A DNA stretch of 64,000 nucleotides from Paraspadella gotoi (taxonomy: Eukaryota; Chaetognatha). The DNA lies in NCBI GenBank assembly GCA_051294375.1, contig CM119268.1, positions 15,333,898-15,397,897 of the forward strand. Direction: 5' to 3'. The position numbers and the translations under genes are program-made. Below the pieces are notes generated by a model. It made no database searches, was not told the DNA's origin, and worked only from the letters and a program-made list of their open reading frames with translations. Of the stretch, positions 45,461 to 58,158 are shown piece by piece. Positions within the stretch are counted from its first letter, which is position 1. The number at the start of each line of letters is the position of its first letter.

Positions 45461-45902
45461 GAAATCTCGGATGAAAATATGGGATTTTGTATGAAAAAAA
45501 GCGCGGATAAATGGCAAATAAAAAAAGTTTTTAGAAGGAAAAAAATAATCAGAATTTTTCAAAAACAAACGATCACGCAAAAGATCGGACAGATAGGGAC
45601 AGACACACACAAGAGACAGAGAGACAGAGAGAGAGAGAGAAAAAGAGAGAGAGATGAGAGACAGCCGCTGCAGAGAAAGAGAAGAGAAAGACGATATATA
45701 ATAATTAAAAAGAGAAGAGAGAGAAGCTCTACAGCCCTTTACTCGTTAAAGACATCAGCAGTACTTATGGCGCCGCACGTAGCGTGAGCTATTCTCTACC
45801 AAAGACCCGGGTTCGCGCCCTGTTCGCGCATCGTTTTTATACATTAGTGAACCCACATTTATCTAAAAAAATTTTTTGTAAAAAAAAAAGAAGAGAAGAT
45901 GA

Positions 45903-45933
<31 letters not shown>

Positions 45934-46020
45934 GAAGCTGGACAGACGCTGCAGGCCGGAATCGTTTGTAGAAGAAGCAGTGACGGAGAAAAAGAGAGAG
46001 AGAAGAGCGACATATAATTA
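45461..46020 (+). repeat. Partial copies of dispersed repeats
   Basis: Contains AAAAAGCGCGGATAAATGGC..TTTTTAGAAGGAAAAAAA..CAGAATTTTTCAAAAAC, matching the unit at 5,800-5,880, and GAAGCTGGACAGACGCTGCA, matching 4,848 and 6,173. These are pieces of the 5,641-6,210 family. Confidence 0.75.
45765..45845 (+). ncRNA. tRNA-like (SINE-head-like) sequence
   Basis: GGTTCGCGCCC at 45,810-45,820 matches a pol III B box, with TAGCGTGAGCT at 45,780-45,790 as a possible degenerate A box and a T-run downstream. The spacing is too short for a normal tRNA and no cloverleaf forms cleanly. It could be a tRNA-derived SINE remnant or chance. Confidence 0.2.
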
Positions 46021-47680
46021 AAACGTTTTTGTTTTGTAATAAAACATAAACAAATACCATTTGATATGAAACATGAGAATTTAAAGATCTTGATGATTAG
46101 AAGCCCATATATGAAAATTTCAACTCCCTATGATATCACACTTTCAGAAGCCATGATTGCAAAAAAGCGAGACCGAAAGTAAACCGAAAAAAAATCTAGA
46201 CAGGACGGGCTTTGCCCGCCTGGCTCGATAATAGAGGATATTTGTTTGTTTTGATAAAATGTAAACAAAACATTTAATAACGTCCTGACTCAATTTAATG
46301 GACATCGATGATGACAAGCTGAATATAAAATATAATTAATCTATTAATTAATTAATTAATTAATTAATTAATTATTAATCATTAATTATTAATTAATTAT
46401 TAATCAATTAATTAATTAATTATCGTAGGCAGATCGACATTGATTGCTCCAACTTGTTTAATATCCAAACAAGTTTGAACCAAAAAGATGATCTGTTTAT
46501 TGGCAATATTGCATAATATTGTGCTATACATACTTATTCTCTAACACACATTCTCGTCTCTCTATCTTCTTTCTTTTTTCCCTCTTGCACTGAATAAAAA
46601 AAGCAAATAATAAAATTATATGTAAAAATAATAAACAAATATAATAAATAAGTTTGAGAAACATGCCGGATCTGCCCACGATCATTATCGGTAATTAATT
46701 AATTAATTAGTTGAAAATAATAAATTATTTAATTAATTACATATTTATTAATTAAGAATAACATCGGAACATTTGGCGCTCAAATGATTTGAACAAGACG
46801 ACACGACAACGAATACATGACGAAGACACCGTAGTACAGTAGTGGTCATAAGAATGACCTGTTCATACCCACCTTATTATGGCTAACCTAATGTAAATAT
46901 AGTTGTTATTATTTTTATCATTTTTGCTTGTTTGTTTTTCGTTTTTTCTTATATAATTATGACAAAAGAAATGATGACCATTATGATTATGACGAGGAAA
47001 ACACCGTCATGATATATAGAATAATTGATTGTCAATTAAATGAAATTCATATCAGGCCCTGTTAGTTTTTAGGTCTTTTTGTCAGGTCACTGACCGGACA
47101 AAGCAAGAACGACGTTGAGATGACGACAATGTTTAATACTGGCATTGTTTTATGATTAATTCATTGTATTAATTATTAATTGGTTCTTTTATATTATTGA
47201 TAAATAATTTATTAATTAGTTGATTGTTAAATTAATTGATTAATTAATTATTGATAAATAAAAATTGATCATTAATTTTTGATTGATTAAGTTAATGATT
47301 GATTAATTAATTGATTAATTAAATAATTAATTCAGCTTGTATTACATTTAATAAAAAGAAAAAAGCAATATGAAAGCGGTTTTTTTTAATTTAAATTTAT
47401 TTCCACTCAAACGATTCTTACAATCTTACAATTTCATAGTAAAAATTACTTGTTATTTGTTAACAAAAAGATTGGTTTTAAATTATTCTACCAATGAATT
47501 ATATGTCTAAAGAGAATATTTTTATAAATAATAATAAATGTCAATTTCTAAAAGAAGGAAGCGATGTGCACTCGAAACCGAAGCGATCGGGTAAAAAAGT
47601 AAGGATTGCACCGAAACGGAGCGGAGGGGTCTGGAGCGCCGGATTGCAGCGGCGAAAAATCGATCGCTTCACATCTCTGA
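46021..47680. other. AT-rich unique sequence with TTAA spacers
   Basis: TTAATTAATTAA runs at 46,330-46,430, ~46,695-46,755 and 47,170-47,335; fragments of the dispersed repeat (ACAAGTTTGAACCAAAAAGA, CATGCCGGATCTGCC). A 66-codon plus frame at 47,494 (MNYMSKENIFINNNKCQFLK) has no supporting signal. Confidence 0.6.
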
Positions 47681-48680
47681 TATATATAGACTAAACAGCA
47701 TACGTTTATATTTTAATTAGTTTTAAATATAAATTTAACGATTACTTTTAGCGTGAGGGAGAGTAAAAAGATAATATCTGCGTGACATGAGGACTTATTC
47801 ACCGCTTATCCGTCTGGTTTTCACCACCTTGGTGTCTCGGTTGATCGCTTGATGGCGTGCCCGTTGGGTGGGCGTAGTTTGCAACAATCAGACCGCAAGC
47901 AAAACTCGATTAATCCTAGTGAAACATCGTTTTTTGTGAAACTCTTGAGTGGCGTAGGACACTTCTCATCGTCGGCGGTGACTTAGAAAGCTGCTCCGCG
48001 GCGGGCGCTGCACGGTGCCAACAGCGGTTCCCCGGCGCCGCCCCGCGCGGAATCGCGGGAGGGGCCTTTTTGTCTCGACGCCAAAGATCTTCCCTTCCAT
48101 GGGCGTCGGTTGCCATGGTACGGAGGGAGAATGAACTATTAGCGAAATCGGTTCAAAAATGCTTATTAACACTATCAACGCTTCATCTTTAGCGTTAAAA
48201 CGGTCTTTTTAAAAAGTATTTTCCTAGAGGCCGATCTTGGCCTTTAAAAAAAAATATATTAATCAATAAACCATTTTATATTAAACATTACTTACGGCAT
48301 CGGTCGATAATGCCAATGAATTAATAAATAAATAATATCATTTTGAACTATTTCATCGCTTGGCCTGACAGTAAGAAAGAAACTCCGGCTTAAGGAAAAA
48401 AAAGATTTTTTTATCCGACGTCGACCGTCAGGGTCGCTAATGATGGACGCGTCGACACCAAGCGACGTCATCTTTGGTCCTCAGGGGTCAGAGGGTCAAA
48501 GAAAAGGTCAGAGGTCACAAGACATGCGAGACGTAAGGTGAATCCCGAAGAGGCGAAAGAAGGTACAGGAAAAAAGGGGAGAAAACGTCGATGCAAAGGA
48601 TAGATTAATAGATAGATAGATAGATAGATAGTTAGATAGTTAGATAGATAAATAGATAGATGGATAGATAGATAGATAGC

Positions 48681-48754
<74 letters not shown>

Positions 48755-51376
48755 TAGTTTCTGATCGGTAGGAGAAAGAATAAATCTCCTTTTTCTTTCA
48801 CCTCCTCTGATCAGTTTTCGCGCTCCATATTTCTTCCAAATTTCTTCACCACTTCTCCGCTTTTTTCTATCGCCACGAGATCCCTCTCATCAGTCGGGTC
48901 AAACCCTGCTTATAAATCCAAAATTCCGGCGGCCATTTCTGTCCAGAAATTTCGCGCCAAGCGACGCCAGAGAGTGTCGGCGTGGATCGCGAGTGCCACT
49001 CACAAGTCACACGTCTTGTTTGGATCGAAAATTTGAGAATTACGTACGTAATTATTTAATTATTATTATGATTTTTTTAAAATATTTTGTTCTTCTCTTC
49101 TTTTGTTTATTCTCTTCTCACTGATCTCTAGCTTCTTCCTCTCTTTCCAACTACTTTCTTTCTCACTTCTCCCCCCCACTCACTCTCCCTCTCGCTTCTC
49201 CCCCTCTCTCCCCTCAGTCTAAGAATGATGTGATTCGCCGGGGCAAAGTCTCAGCATCGTCAAGAAGGCGCAAGAGCGAAAATGAGACCACGATGCTGTA
49301 GTTTGTTGAGGTACAGTCTCGGTCTTGATACTTGCAATAAGTCATATACCGTTGTTATCCTTTTTGTGCGAAATCTTTATCGTTCTTCCCGCCAGTACGA
49401 AAATCTACGAAATATTCAAATTCTAAACGAAACGCGTCGCCATTTGGCTCGTGATGTAATTTTAGAGTTGCAATAATGTCGGGGACTCTTAAGGAATAAC
49501 AAAAGTTTAAGCTCGCAGATAAACGGTGCAGAAAAAAAACTTTTGTATTAGTTTATAATCAAAGGGTCATTGTTCTAAGCGGCGCGGTGATCGGAGTAAT
49601 AGGAAGAATCTAGAGATCGAATTTCAATTTTCCTTTTCTCGATATGACCGAGAAAAATTTAGCAGGCTACCTTTACTAGACAGTTCTCTCTCAACTTGTT
49701 AACGTGTACAGTCTCTTCCAGCGTGAGAAAAATTTCCCAAAAGTAATTTCTGGAAATCCGGGAGAAACGACGCCAATATAATTCATCAAGCTTTGCAAAT
49801 AAAGTGACAGTAGTAAGACGAAAGAAAAAATTCAAAAAATTTAGCTCCGAAGTCGGCGATACAGTCGGCCGATCTCAAAGCTAACTGAGATTGTAAGCTG
49901 CCGATTCAAAGCGAGAAAAAAGGGATATTCAATCGTGTAGTTTTTCAGAGAACTCATATTGGCAAGATTTAAATTGTTTCTGGTCTTCGCTTACCATAAG
50001 GAAAATGAAAGATTTAAGATAACATGTGGGGTTCAGAACTCATCGAGGCTAAGTTTTTTTTTTTTTCTCGGGTCGTAATTAAGAACTCCTCCGAATTTTC
50101 ACCTTTTCTTTATCGCGTGATTGATCGCAATTAATATCCCGTACGTATTGGCGTAATTACGTATTACGAAAATCCCTAATTATATTTCCCTAAGCTGGGA
50201 ATGGACTAAAACCATAACTTTTCGGACGAAACTCAATGGGTCAATGAATCTGGCTCATCGCCGACGCGACCGTATTCCGTCATTTCGTATTCACCGCTGT
50301 TACGTCGTCTCGTCGTCGTCATCCCCATCGTCGTCGTCGTCGTCGTCGCAGCGGAGTGAGTCAGGGTCATCAGTAACGACGTCTACCTAAAAAACGAGGG
50401 TCGTGAATGGTGGCCGAGTGTGGTGGTGTCAAGAGTGTCGCAAGGGTGGTGGGGTTGAAGACGGTCCGGAAATGGCGATAAAGAAAGAAGCCGAAAATGT
50501 GGAGGCGACTCAAAAAAAAAAAAAAAAGGATTGGACGATTAAATGTCAAATTAGGTAGAGGAACTCAAAACTGATCGGGCAACTTCACAGATTAGCGACG
50601 TGCGTTACGACGTTTTGGGCTCCAGGACAATCACGTTGTCTTTGTGATGATGTTTTTTCTTTGCTTATTGATAATCTCGTATGGTCGGTCCTTTCATTTC
50701 CCCAACCTTTTGTACGATTCGGATTAACTTTCGTCCATCCCCCTCCACCCTATCTCTCTCTTTTCCTCTCTCCTCCCTAAAATGCATCCTTACCACACCT
50801 CCCTTCACCCTTCTTCTCCCGCACCACTGACCTCCGATGTCACGTGTTCCAAAGGGGCGGTCGATGCGCGGGGTCCGGCCAACGGGGCGCCCACCTGCGA
50901 CCCGGGACGCTCGGCCTCTGGCGGCCCGTCGTTTATCGTTATTGTTTTCGTATGTCGTTGCTCGCTGGTCCGTCGTTGTAGTATAGATTTACTGTTTAAA
51001 TCTTGGTCTTGAATCATTTATATCGCATAATTTCCTCTGAGCAGTCTAGACCTTTAGATATACTTTTCCTTAGAGCATTTTATATGAAAACGATTGGCCA
51101 TGGCGACTAATGCTGTAACAAAGAGTCGCGCAATAGCGAGGCGCCCTTGCATGAAAAAGCGCGCGCCGTTCGCACAAGAAAAGAGCGGAATAAATTTCTT
51201 AAGAGAAAAAAATATTCTTCGAGGAGGAAAAACATAACGGAGACGCAAATTATAAATATAAAAAAAAAAGAAGAAAAATCACTCATTGGGAATTTTTTGG
51301 CTGACTTTGGTTTTTTTCTCTTTTTTCCATTTCATTGCGATTTTTGGGATTAAAAAGGCTTTCGCTCTGTTTTTGA
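47680..51376 (+). repeat. Segment X, copy 2
   Basis: Second copy of 36,285-39,985 with frequent one-base indels. Near 50,780-50,900 it has larger local differences (CCTCCCTAAAATGCATCCTT against CCTCCCTATCTCCCACC). It reads without a gap into segment Y in reverse. Confidence 0.92.
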
Positions 51377-52113
51377 CTCTTTCGTCTTTACGGCTTAGTT
51401 GTAAGTTTTTTTATTTATTCTCTCTTCTCTCTCTCTCTCTCTCCTCTTTCTCACTCGCTCTCTCTCTCTCTCTCCTCTCTCTCTTCTCCGTCTCTTCTCT
51501 CCGTCTCCTCTCGTTCTCGTCAAAAAGCATCAATTTATCTCTTGTCTATTACAAAATCAGAGTTATTATTTTTTAGTCTACAATTTTCTGTTTTGAACTT
51601 ATACACTTAAACTCATGTAATAAACAAAACATTAAACTCGAAATCAAACGTCAAGACCAGAGAAACAACAAAAACCGAATAGACATAAGACGTCACTCAT
51701 TGCGCACCCCGCCACTGCGTTTTTTCTTGTAGTCCTCTTTTCTTTGACCCAAGAACATAGCCCGCCTCTACCCCTAAGTTTACTTCAACCACGAACCACC
51801 CCCCCCCAACAAAACCCAAACCCCGCGTCCCGCGTCGGGTTTTCGACCTTGGAAAAATGAAGAAAAGGGAAAAGAAGAAAAGAAGGAGAAGAAGAAAGAT
51901 TACTGCAACCGCGACGCGCTGATTTCTGCCCGTACGTGGACCTCTCGCCCGTCATGTGTCCTGGATTCCGAACTCGTTCCTCGGGCAAACACAACATCTT
52001 CTTGACCTTTCTCTCTCTCTCTTCTCTCTCTCTCTCTCTCTCTCATCTTCTCTCTTCTCATCTCTCTCTCTCCTCTCTCTCTTCTGTTCTCTCTCTCGCT
52101 TCCTCCCTCCGTC

Positions 52114-52148
<35 letters not shown>

Positions 52149-54125
52149 CTCTCTCTCATCTCTTCTCTTCTCTCTCTCTCTCTCTCTCCTCCCTCCCTCC
52201 TCTTCCACCCTCTTTCGTAAATCAATCGAATCGACTTCTTATTCATTTTATGCGCCCTTTTCTTACTCCTTCAGAAGAGACTCTATTCTATTATTTTAGG
52301 AGTCTATTTTATCACAATGATGCGGCATTTATTTTTTTCTTTTTTTTTTTTTTTGCGCCGGCGTCCGCGACGTGCCGTCTTTGTCGTACTTCTCGTCGTC
52401 TTTTCGTCGTAACTTTCGTCGTCGTCGTCGTCTTCGCGTCTCGTCGTCGTCGTCGTTTTCAATTCGTGTCCGCTGCTTTTTCTGTCCCACCGTAAAAATA
52501 TGTCCCTCGGGAATTATTTGATCAGGAAAAAAAAGGGCGGAAGAGAATAAGAGATATAGAAGGAAATCGGAGAACGNNNNNNNNNNNNNNNNNNNNNNNN
52601 NAAAAAAAAAAAAAAAACGAAGAGAAAAAAAAAGAAGGAAAGAAGGAAGGAATATAGAAAGAATAAAATAAAGAAAGTAACAAATAAAGAAAGAAAGAAT
52701 TAAATAAATAACGTACAAAAAAAGAAAGGTAACAACAAAAAAAGAAAATGAAGTCATTAAAAATTTAGAAAATAAAGAGAAGAATCGAAGGGAAAAAGGA
52801 GAAAAGAAAGGAAAATCCGAAAATGTAAAAGAGAAAGAAAAAAGAAAAGAATTGAAGGAAAGTGAAATAAAAGTTATAGTAGGAAAAGATAAAAATAGAA
52901 AGATGGAAATAAACAAAAGAAAGGAAAAGAGAAAGAAAAAAAAAGAATCGAAAGAAAGGAAAGAAAAGAAATAATAGGAAAAGAGAGAGAGAAAAAAAGA
53001 AAATAATCGAAGGAAAGGAAAAAAAAGAAAAAATGGGAAAAAAGAAAAAAGAAAGAAAAGAATAATAGGAAAATAGAAATAAAGAAAGAAAGAAAAAAAA
53101 AGAATGGAAGGAAAGGAAAGGAAAGAGAAATAAAGAAAGAAAGAAGGAAAAAAAATGGAAGGAAAGGAAAGAAAAGAGAAATAAAGAAAGAAAGAAGAAA
53201 AAAAAGAATGGAAAGAAAGAAAAGAAAGCGAGCAAATAACCGCGTCTGGGAGGGAGAATCAAATTCCGCCTCCAAATGCAGGCGACGCATCGATAACTTT
53301 CACCGCAACAGAAAACCAACTACAACAACGACAACAAGCGGAATATATCTTTCGTCGTTGTGTTTCGTTGTATAGTTTATAGTTTTTGATTTATATTACT
53401 TTATCTTTTCTGACTGAGCTTCTCATAATAATGAACCAACGGAAAAGGTTCCCTTTTTTAGTTCATATGTCTTGTTTTTTGTCATTCCGGATAAATCGAA
53501 AAGTTTTTGTCATCCCAAAATTTTTTTACTAATCATCCTTGGGACGTCCTATTTTAAATGACAATATTTTTTAGCATATCTGCGACATTATGATGAGATC
53601 ATGATGATGATGAAGATGATAATAATCGTCATCATCATCATCTTTTCCTTCCAAGCTCGTCAAGGAAAAAAATAACCTCAGTAATCTCTCGGGTTTCGCG
53701 ACTCCGATCCGAAGCCCAATTCCCGGATTCTCTGACAAATCTTCTCTCAAAACTCATAACGTCACATGAGACTCTCAGAAAATATCGTAAATGCCTTAAA
53801 AATCACTTTTAAACGTCACTCCTACAATTTTACATAATCGATATCGAAGGAGCATTGTAATTATAGCGCGTCTATATAGTGTCATAATCATTTTTATTTG
53901 TTTAAATATTTTGAAATTTTTTTGTTTGAATCGCAGTTTGGCACGTCCCCAAAATCCTGAACGTATTTGATAAAAGTTCTGTATCCTCAAAGCCAAAGCC
54001 AAAATACAACTACAACGTTCAAAATGTAGGATTGCTTACAAACTCAGTCGAGTCAAGCTATAATTTTTTTTATTACCAAGCCGATGGAGAGGAATCGGTT
54101 TTAATTTAAACATTACTCTTTAAAT
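51377..54125 (-). repeat. Segment Y, copy 2
   Basis: Reverse complement of ~40,175-42,953, with a 25-N gap at 52,577-52,601 at the edge of the purine tract. Ends at the 244-N gap. Confidence 0.92.
52577..52601. other. 25-N assembly gap
   Basis: 25 N followed by an A-run; continuous in the other copy (~41,700-41,730). Confidence 0.95.
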
Positions 54126-54369
54126 NNNNNNNNNNNNNNNNNNNNNNNNNNNNNNNNNNNNNNNNNNNNNNNNNNNNNNNNNNNNNNNNNNNNNNNNNNN
54201 NNNNNNNNNNNNNNNNNNNNNNNNNNNNNNNNNNNNNNNNNNNNNNNNNNNNNNNNNNNNNNNNNNNNNNNNNNNNNNNNNNNNNNNNNNNNNNNNNNNN
54301 NNNNNNNNNNNNNNNNNNNNNNNNNNNNNNNNNNNNNNNNNNNNNNNNNNNNNNNNNNNNNNNNNNNNN
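54126..54369. other. 244-N assembly gap
   Basis: The only gap with an apparently estimated size. It follows the end of segment Y copy 2. Confidence 0.95.
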
Positions 54370-54860
54370 TCTCTTCCGTTCATCAAGCGTTCACCCATCG
54401 TTCATCACGCGTTCACCCTGGATTCACAACTCGTTTCTCGCGTTCCGTCGTTCGCTTCAACTTCGACTCGTTTTAGGCTAATCGTAAAAGAAAGAGTCAC
54501 GTGAGAATTACGTGACTACGAGATGATGGAGGCGACGATGAAGACGGAGGCGTGGCATCGTCGTTGTCGTCGTCGTTGTCGTCCTTGTCGTCGTCGTCGT
54601 CGTCTGGGCCCAAAACATCCAACTCAAACATCGTAATCGGTTTCGGGCGAATCTTTTCATTTTTTGTGTCCCAGAATCTTCGAGTGTCACTGGAATGTGA
54701 ATTTGGGATAAAGATCACATCCAGGAGGAGAAAGTCAACTTTTGAGGAAACGAAGAGGAAGGGTGAGAAAGCGGTGAGAGGGTGAGGGAGCGGTGAGCCC
54801 CTGGATTACCGAATTATTGTTGGAAGAGAGTCTGAGTTCATCGAAAGAAAATAAATCTCG
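54370..54860. repeat. Unique sequence with (GTC)n and paired E-boxes
   Basis: GTTCA.CA/CGCGTTCACC repeats at 54,378-54,425; GTCACGTGAG and ACGTGAC at 54,496-54,513; (CGTCGT)n at 54,557-54,604. A minus-strand frame here reads translated microsatellite. No exon supported. Confidence 0.5.
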
Positions 54861-54862
54861 TG

Positions 54863-55030
54863 TTTATGAAATTGGTACAACCAATATAAAAATTATCCAT
54901 TCATTTATTAAATAAGCTATCTTGCCCCTTATTTTGGATTGGCTTTGTTGATTTAAGGCCTCCATCACTCTTACAAAATAATGACATCGCAAGCTTTCAA
55001 ACAGGACTCTCTCACAGTCTCGTTTTTTTT
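54863..55030 (-). repeat. Single dispersed copy of the 325-bp element core
   Basis: GAAATTGGTACAACCAATAT..GGCCTCCATCACTCTTACAA..ACTCTCTCACAGTCTCGTTT, reverse orientation, ~90% like the tandem units by eye, in otherwise unique sequence. This shows the core moves independently of the 325-bp array. Confidence 0.85.
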
Positions 55031-55218
55031 ACTTTCATATCAATTAAGAGGCTTAATTTTAAATATAAATATTTAATATTTATTATATGTTTATTTTAGT
55101 TTTATTTTATTTTTACGTTTTGGTTAAGCCTTAAGGAGATTTTGATCAAATTAGTATTAACAGTATAAAATAAAATTAACTAGATTTGAAAGAAAACTTG
55201 AACTGAAATATTAAAGAA

Positions 55219-55370
55219 TAACAGTTCTGCGATTTTATTTTTTTCTGGAAGTCGGTGGAATTCTCCAGAATTTTCCGGAAGTTGCCAGAAGAATTTCCGG
55301 CGAATGGAATCGAGACGAACGCAAAACAATTTTTTGATAAACGCAATGGGATTTGTTGCCCTGAGGAGAA
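55219..55370. CDS. Coding-like stretch, strand unresolved
   Basis: Plus frame: FWKSVEFSRIFRKLPEEFPA then NAKQFFDKRNGICCPEEKMG to a stop at ~55,393. Minus, after acceptor CCCATCTTCTCCTCAG: frames GNKSHCVYQKIVLRSSRFHS and, in another phase, NCFAFVSIPFAGNSSGNFRK. A GA microsatellite follows at 55,394. Confidence 0.25.
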
Positions 55371-55393
55371 GATGGGACTGACGAGAGGAAAAT

Positions 55394-55399
55394 AGAAAT

Positions 55400-55473
<74 letters not shown>
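55394..55473 (+). repeat. (GA)n microsatellite
   Basis: About 70 bases of uninterrupted (GA)n. Confidence 0.95.
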
Positions 55474-55474
<1 letters not shown>

Positions 55475-55589
55475 CAGAGAAGTCAAAGAATCAAGGGAAG
55501 AGAGAGAAACAAATTGAAAAAAGAAAAAAAGAGAGAAAAAGAGGCGTAAGAGATTTCTTCTGTCATTTCGAGACGGACGGACCGACCAA

Positions 55590-55780
55590 AAGTTGGCGAG
55601 AAAAGCGAAAAGCGACGGCGGACGACGCCATCTTGATACTTCATTTCGGCGAAGAAGAAAAAAAAGAGAAATCCAACATAAGGCGGGAGAACGGGCGACG
55701 CTCGAGGAGGCGGACAGGCGGCGGCGAGCGGCGGCGGTAGTGGCGGGCGGCGTCGGATTAAAAAAGCGCGCAGTTGATTA
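55590..55780. promoter_or_regulatory. CpG-rich promoter-like patch with a YY1-type motif
   Basis: GC-rich, CpG-dense sequence with GCCATCTTG at 55,627-55,635, the YY1 core found near many animal start sites, and CGGCGGCG-rich sequence after it. The transcript direction is unknown. Confidence 0.3.
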
Positions 55781-56069
55781 TGGATCGTCTTCTCAAGGAC
55801 TCCCACACAAAGACATCTTTATTCCTATTTATCACCAAAATCCCTCAGGGGTCGATAGAATTTGGAATGAAAATAAAAATATGACTACATTATTTAATTT
55901 TATGACTAAAAATAGCATCACAGGAGGCAACAACGAATGTTGTAAAATATTTTCATGTTTTTGAATCGTGGGGAATATCACTCCGATATCACTATCTCCA
56001 ACTTTTATCATCAGCATCAAAATCGGGACAAATCTTCTGCCCAAGAGAAGCTTCAAAGATTCAAAGCCC

Positions 56070-56140
56070 TGATTATGCGCCGGCGGGGACACTTTAAAAA
56101 ATTATGTTCGCACGATCGATTTGAAGGCTGTCCGGCCCGA

Positions 56141-56185
<45 letters not shown>

Positions 56186-56330
56186 ATCGCCATTCGTTCG
56201 GACCCTCGCCCACGTTGAATCCTTATTACGCTCTTATCAAAACCAGGATCCCCTCCTTAGACGTCCCACGATTGCCTCCACGCCAGAAACCCTTTCTCCC
56301 TGGCAACACCCCTACCTTCGCCCGGCCTGA
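56070..56330 (+). CDS. Possible terminal exon with a poly-Pro tract
   Basis: Frame: GDTLKNYVRTIDLKAVRPE, 14-15 Pro encoded by (CCG)n at 56,139-56,183, then FVRTLAHVESLLRSYQNQDP and STPETLSPWQHPYLRPA before a stop. A second plus frame reads poly-Ala. No start, and the acceptor is uncertain (TTCAAAG near 56,066). Confidence 0.3.
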
Positions 56331-56353
56331 CCCAATAGGGGAGGAGGCGGCTC

Positions 56354-57300
<947 letters not shown>

Positions 57301-57340
57301 CGTTCAAACTCCCCTGTCTATAATTGCTGGTCCCGGCGGG

Positions 57341-57424
57341 CTAATTTTCTTTCTTTTCCTTGGCTTCGGCCGTGATTCCATCAGCAGCCTCACCCTCCTG
57401 GGTCCAGCAGTCTTGTCCAAATGT
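57341..57424 (-). CDS. Terminal exon candidate ending in KKEN
   Basis: Acceptor TCTCTGTTTTACAG, then TFGQDCWTQEGEAADGITAE and AKEKKEN, stop at 57,341. Lysines at -3 and -4 fit a dilysine ER-retrieval signal of membrane proteins. Bases 57,430-57,510 also read open in another frame (ETLVAVEYNNNVIVFVPSFG), so the exon structure is not settled. Upstream exons are not identified. Confidence 0.38.
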   Translation of the reverse strand, partial: TFGQDCWTQEGEAADGITAEAKEKKEN

Positions 57425-57584
57425 CTGTAAAACAGAGACAGAAGACGAAGCCGCTCGCCAAACGAAGGCACAAACACAATAACGTTGTTATTATATTCGA
57501 CGGCGACCAAGGTTTCCTTCTCTTCCTTTTTTTTTCCTCCCGCTTTTTTTCTCTTCTCCCCTATATTCTTCTTTTTCAACTCGT

Positions 57585-57760
57585 TGCGCGTTCGGGGCCG
57601 GCGGTGGACGTTGGCGGTCGGTTGGTGTGGGTGGTGGTGTGGCGTGGAGTGGTGGATGATGTGGTGGAATTAGTGAAAGCGACGATGACGGTTGTGGCGC
57701 CGTTTTTCGTTTTTAACGAGCGACGACTCGGACGAGATGCCACAATCAAGGAAAGTCGTC
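57585..57760 (-). CDS. Coding-like Thr-rich stretch (minus favoured)
   Basis: Minus frame: KNGATTVIVAFTNSTTSSTT then PRHTTTHTNRPPTSTAGPER and ATS before a stop, with strong third-position C like the LITAF exons. The plus strand in the same register reads GVVDDVVELVKATMTVVAPF, also plausible but G-ending. Adjoins (GTC)n at 57,755-57,780. Confidence 0.3.
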
Positions 57761-57818
57761 GTCGTCGTCGTCGTCGTCGTTCGTTCGTTCGTTCATTTGG
57801 TAAACTAAGTGTTCGTGT

Positions 57819-57828
57819 NNNNNNNNNN
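57819..57828. other. 10-N gap with duplicated flanks
   Basis: AAACTAAGTGTTCGT occurs on both sides (57,802 and 57,829), so the gap probably hides an unmerged overlap. Confidence 0.9.
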
Positions 57829-58158
57829 AAACTAAGTGTTCGTTTTTTTTTTTAAAGTTAAAGAAAAATTTACAAGTATTAAAAAAGCATTTCCTTCGAA
57901 ATTGTTTGTCGCCGTCTCCATCGTCATCGTCGTCGTTGTCGTCGTCGTCGCCTTCTTTGATGTGTTTTCTCATCGTGTTTGGTCTTTCAAGTTTTCGAAA
58001 TACAATTTTTTTTTCATGATTGACTAATGACTATGTGCATTGAAGCTACACATATATTACTTAATAATGATTAAATTTTTAGCGTCCAATAAGAAGTGAT
58101 GTATTATATGTGATATAATGATAATATAATTCATCGGTCTCAACTGCCTCGATAATCT

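Noticed and set aside
45765-45845. Functional tRNA gene
   Set aside because: There is a B-box-like GGTTCGCGCCC, but the A-to-B spacing is too short and no acceptor or anticodon stem pairs convincingly; kept only as a low-confidence tRNA-like remnant.
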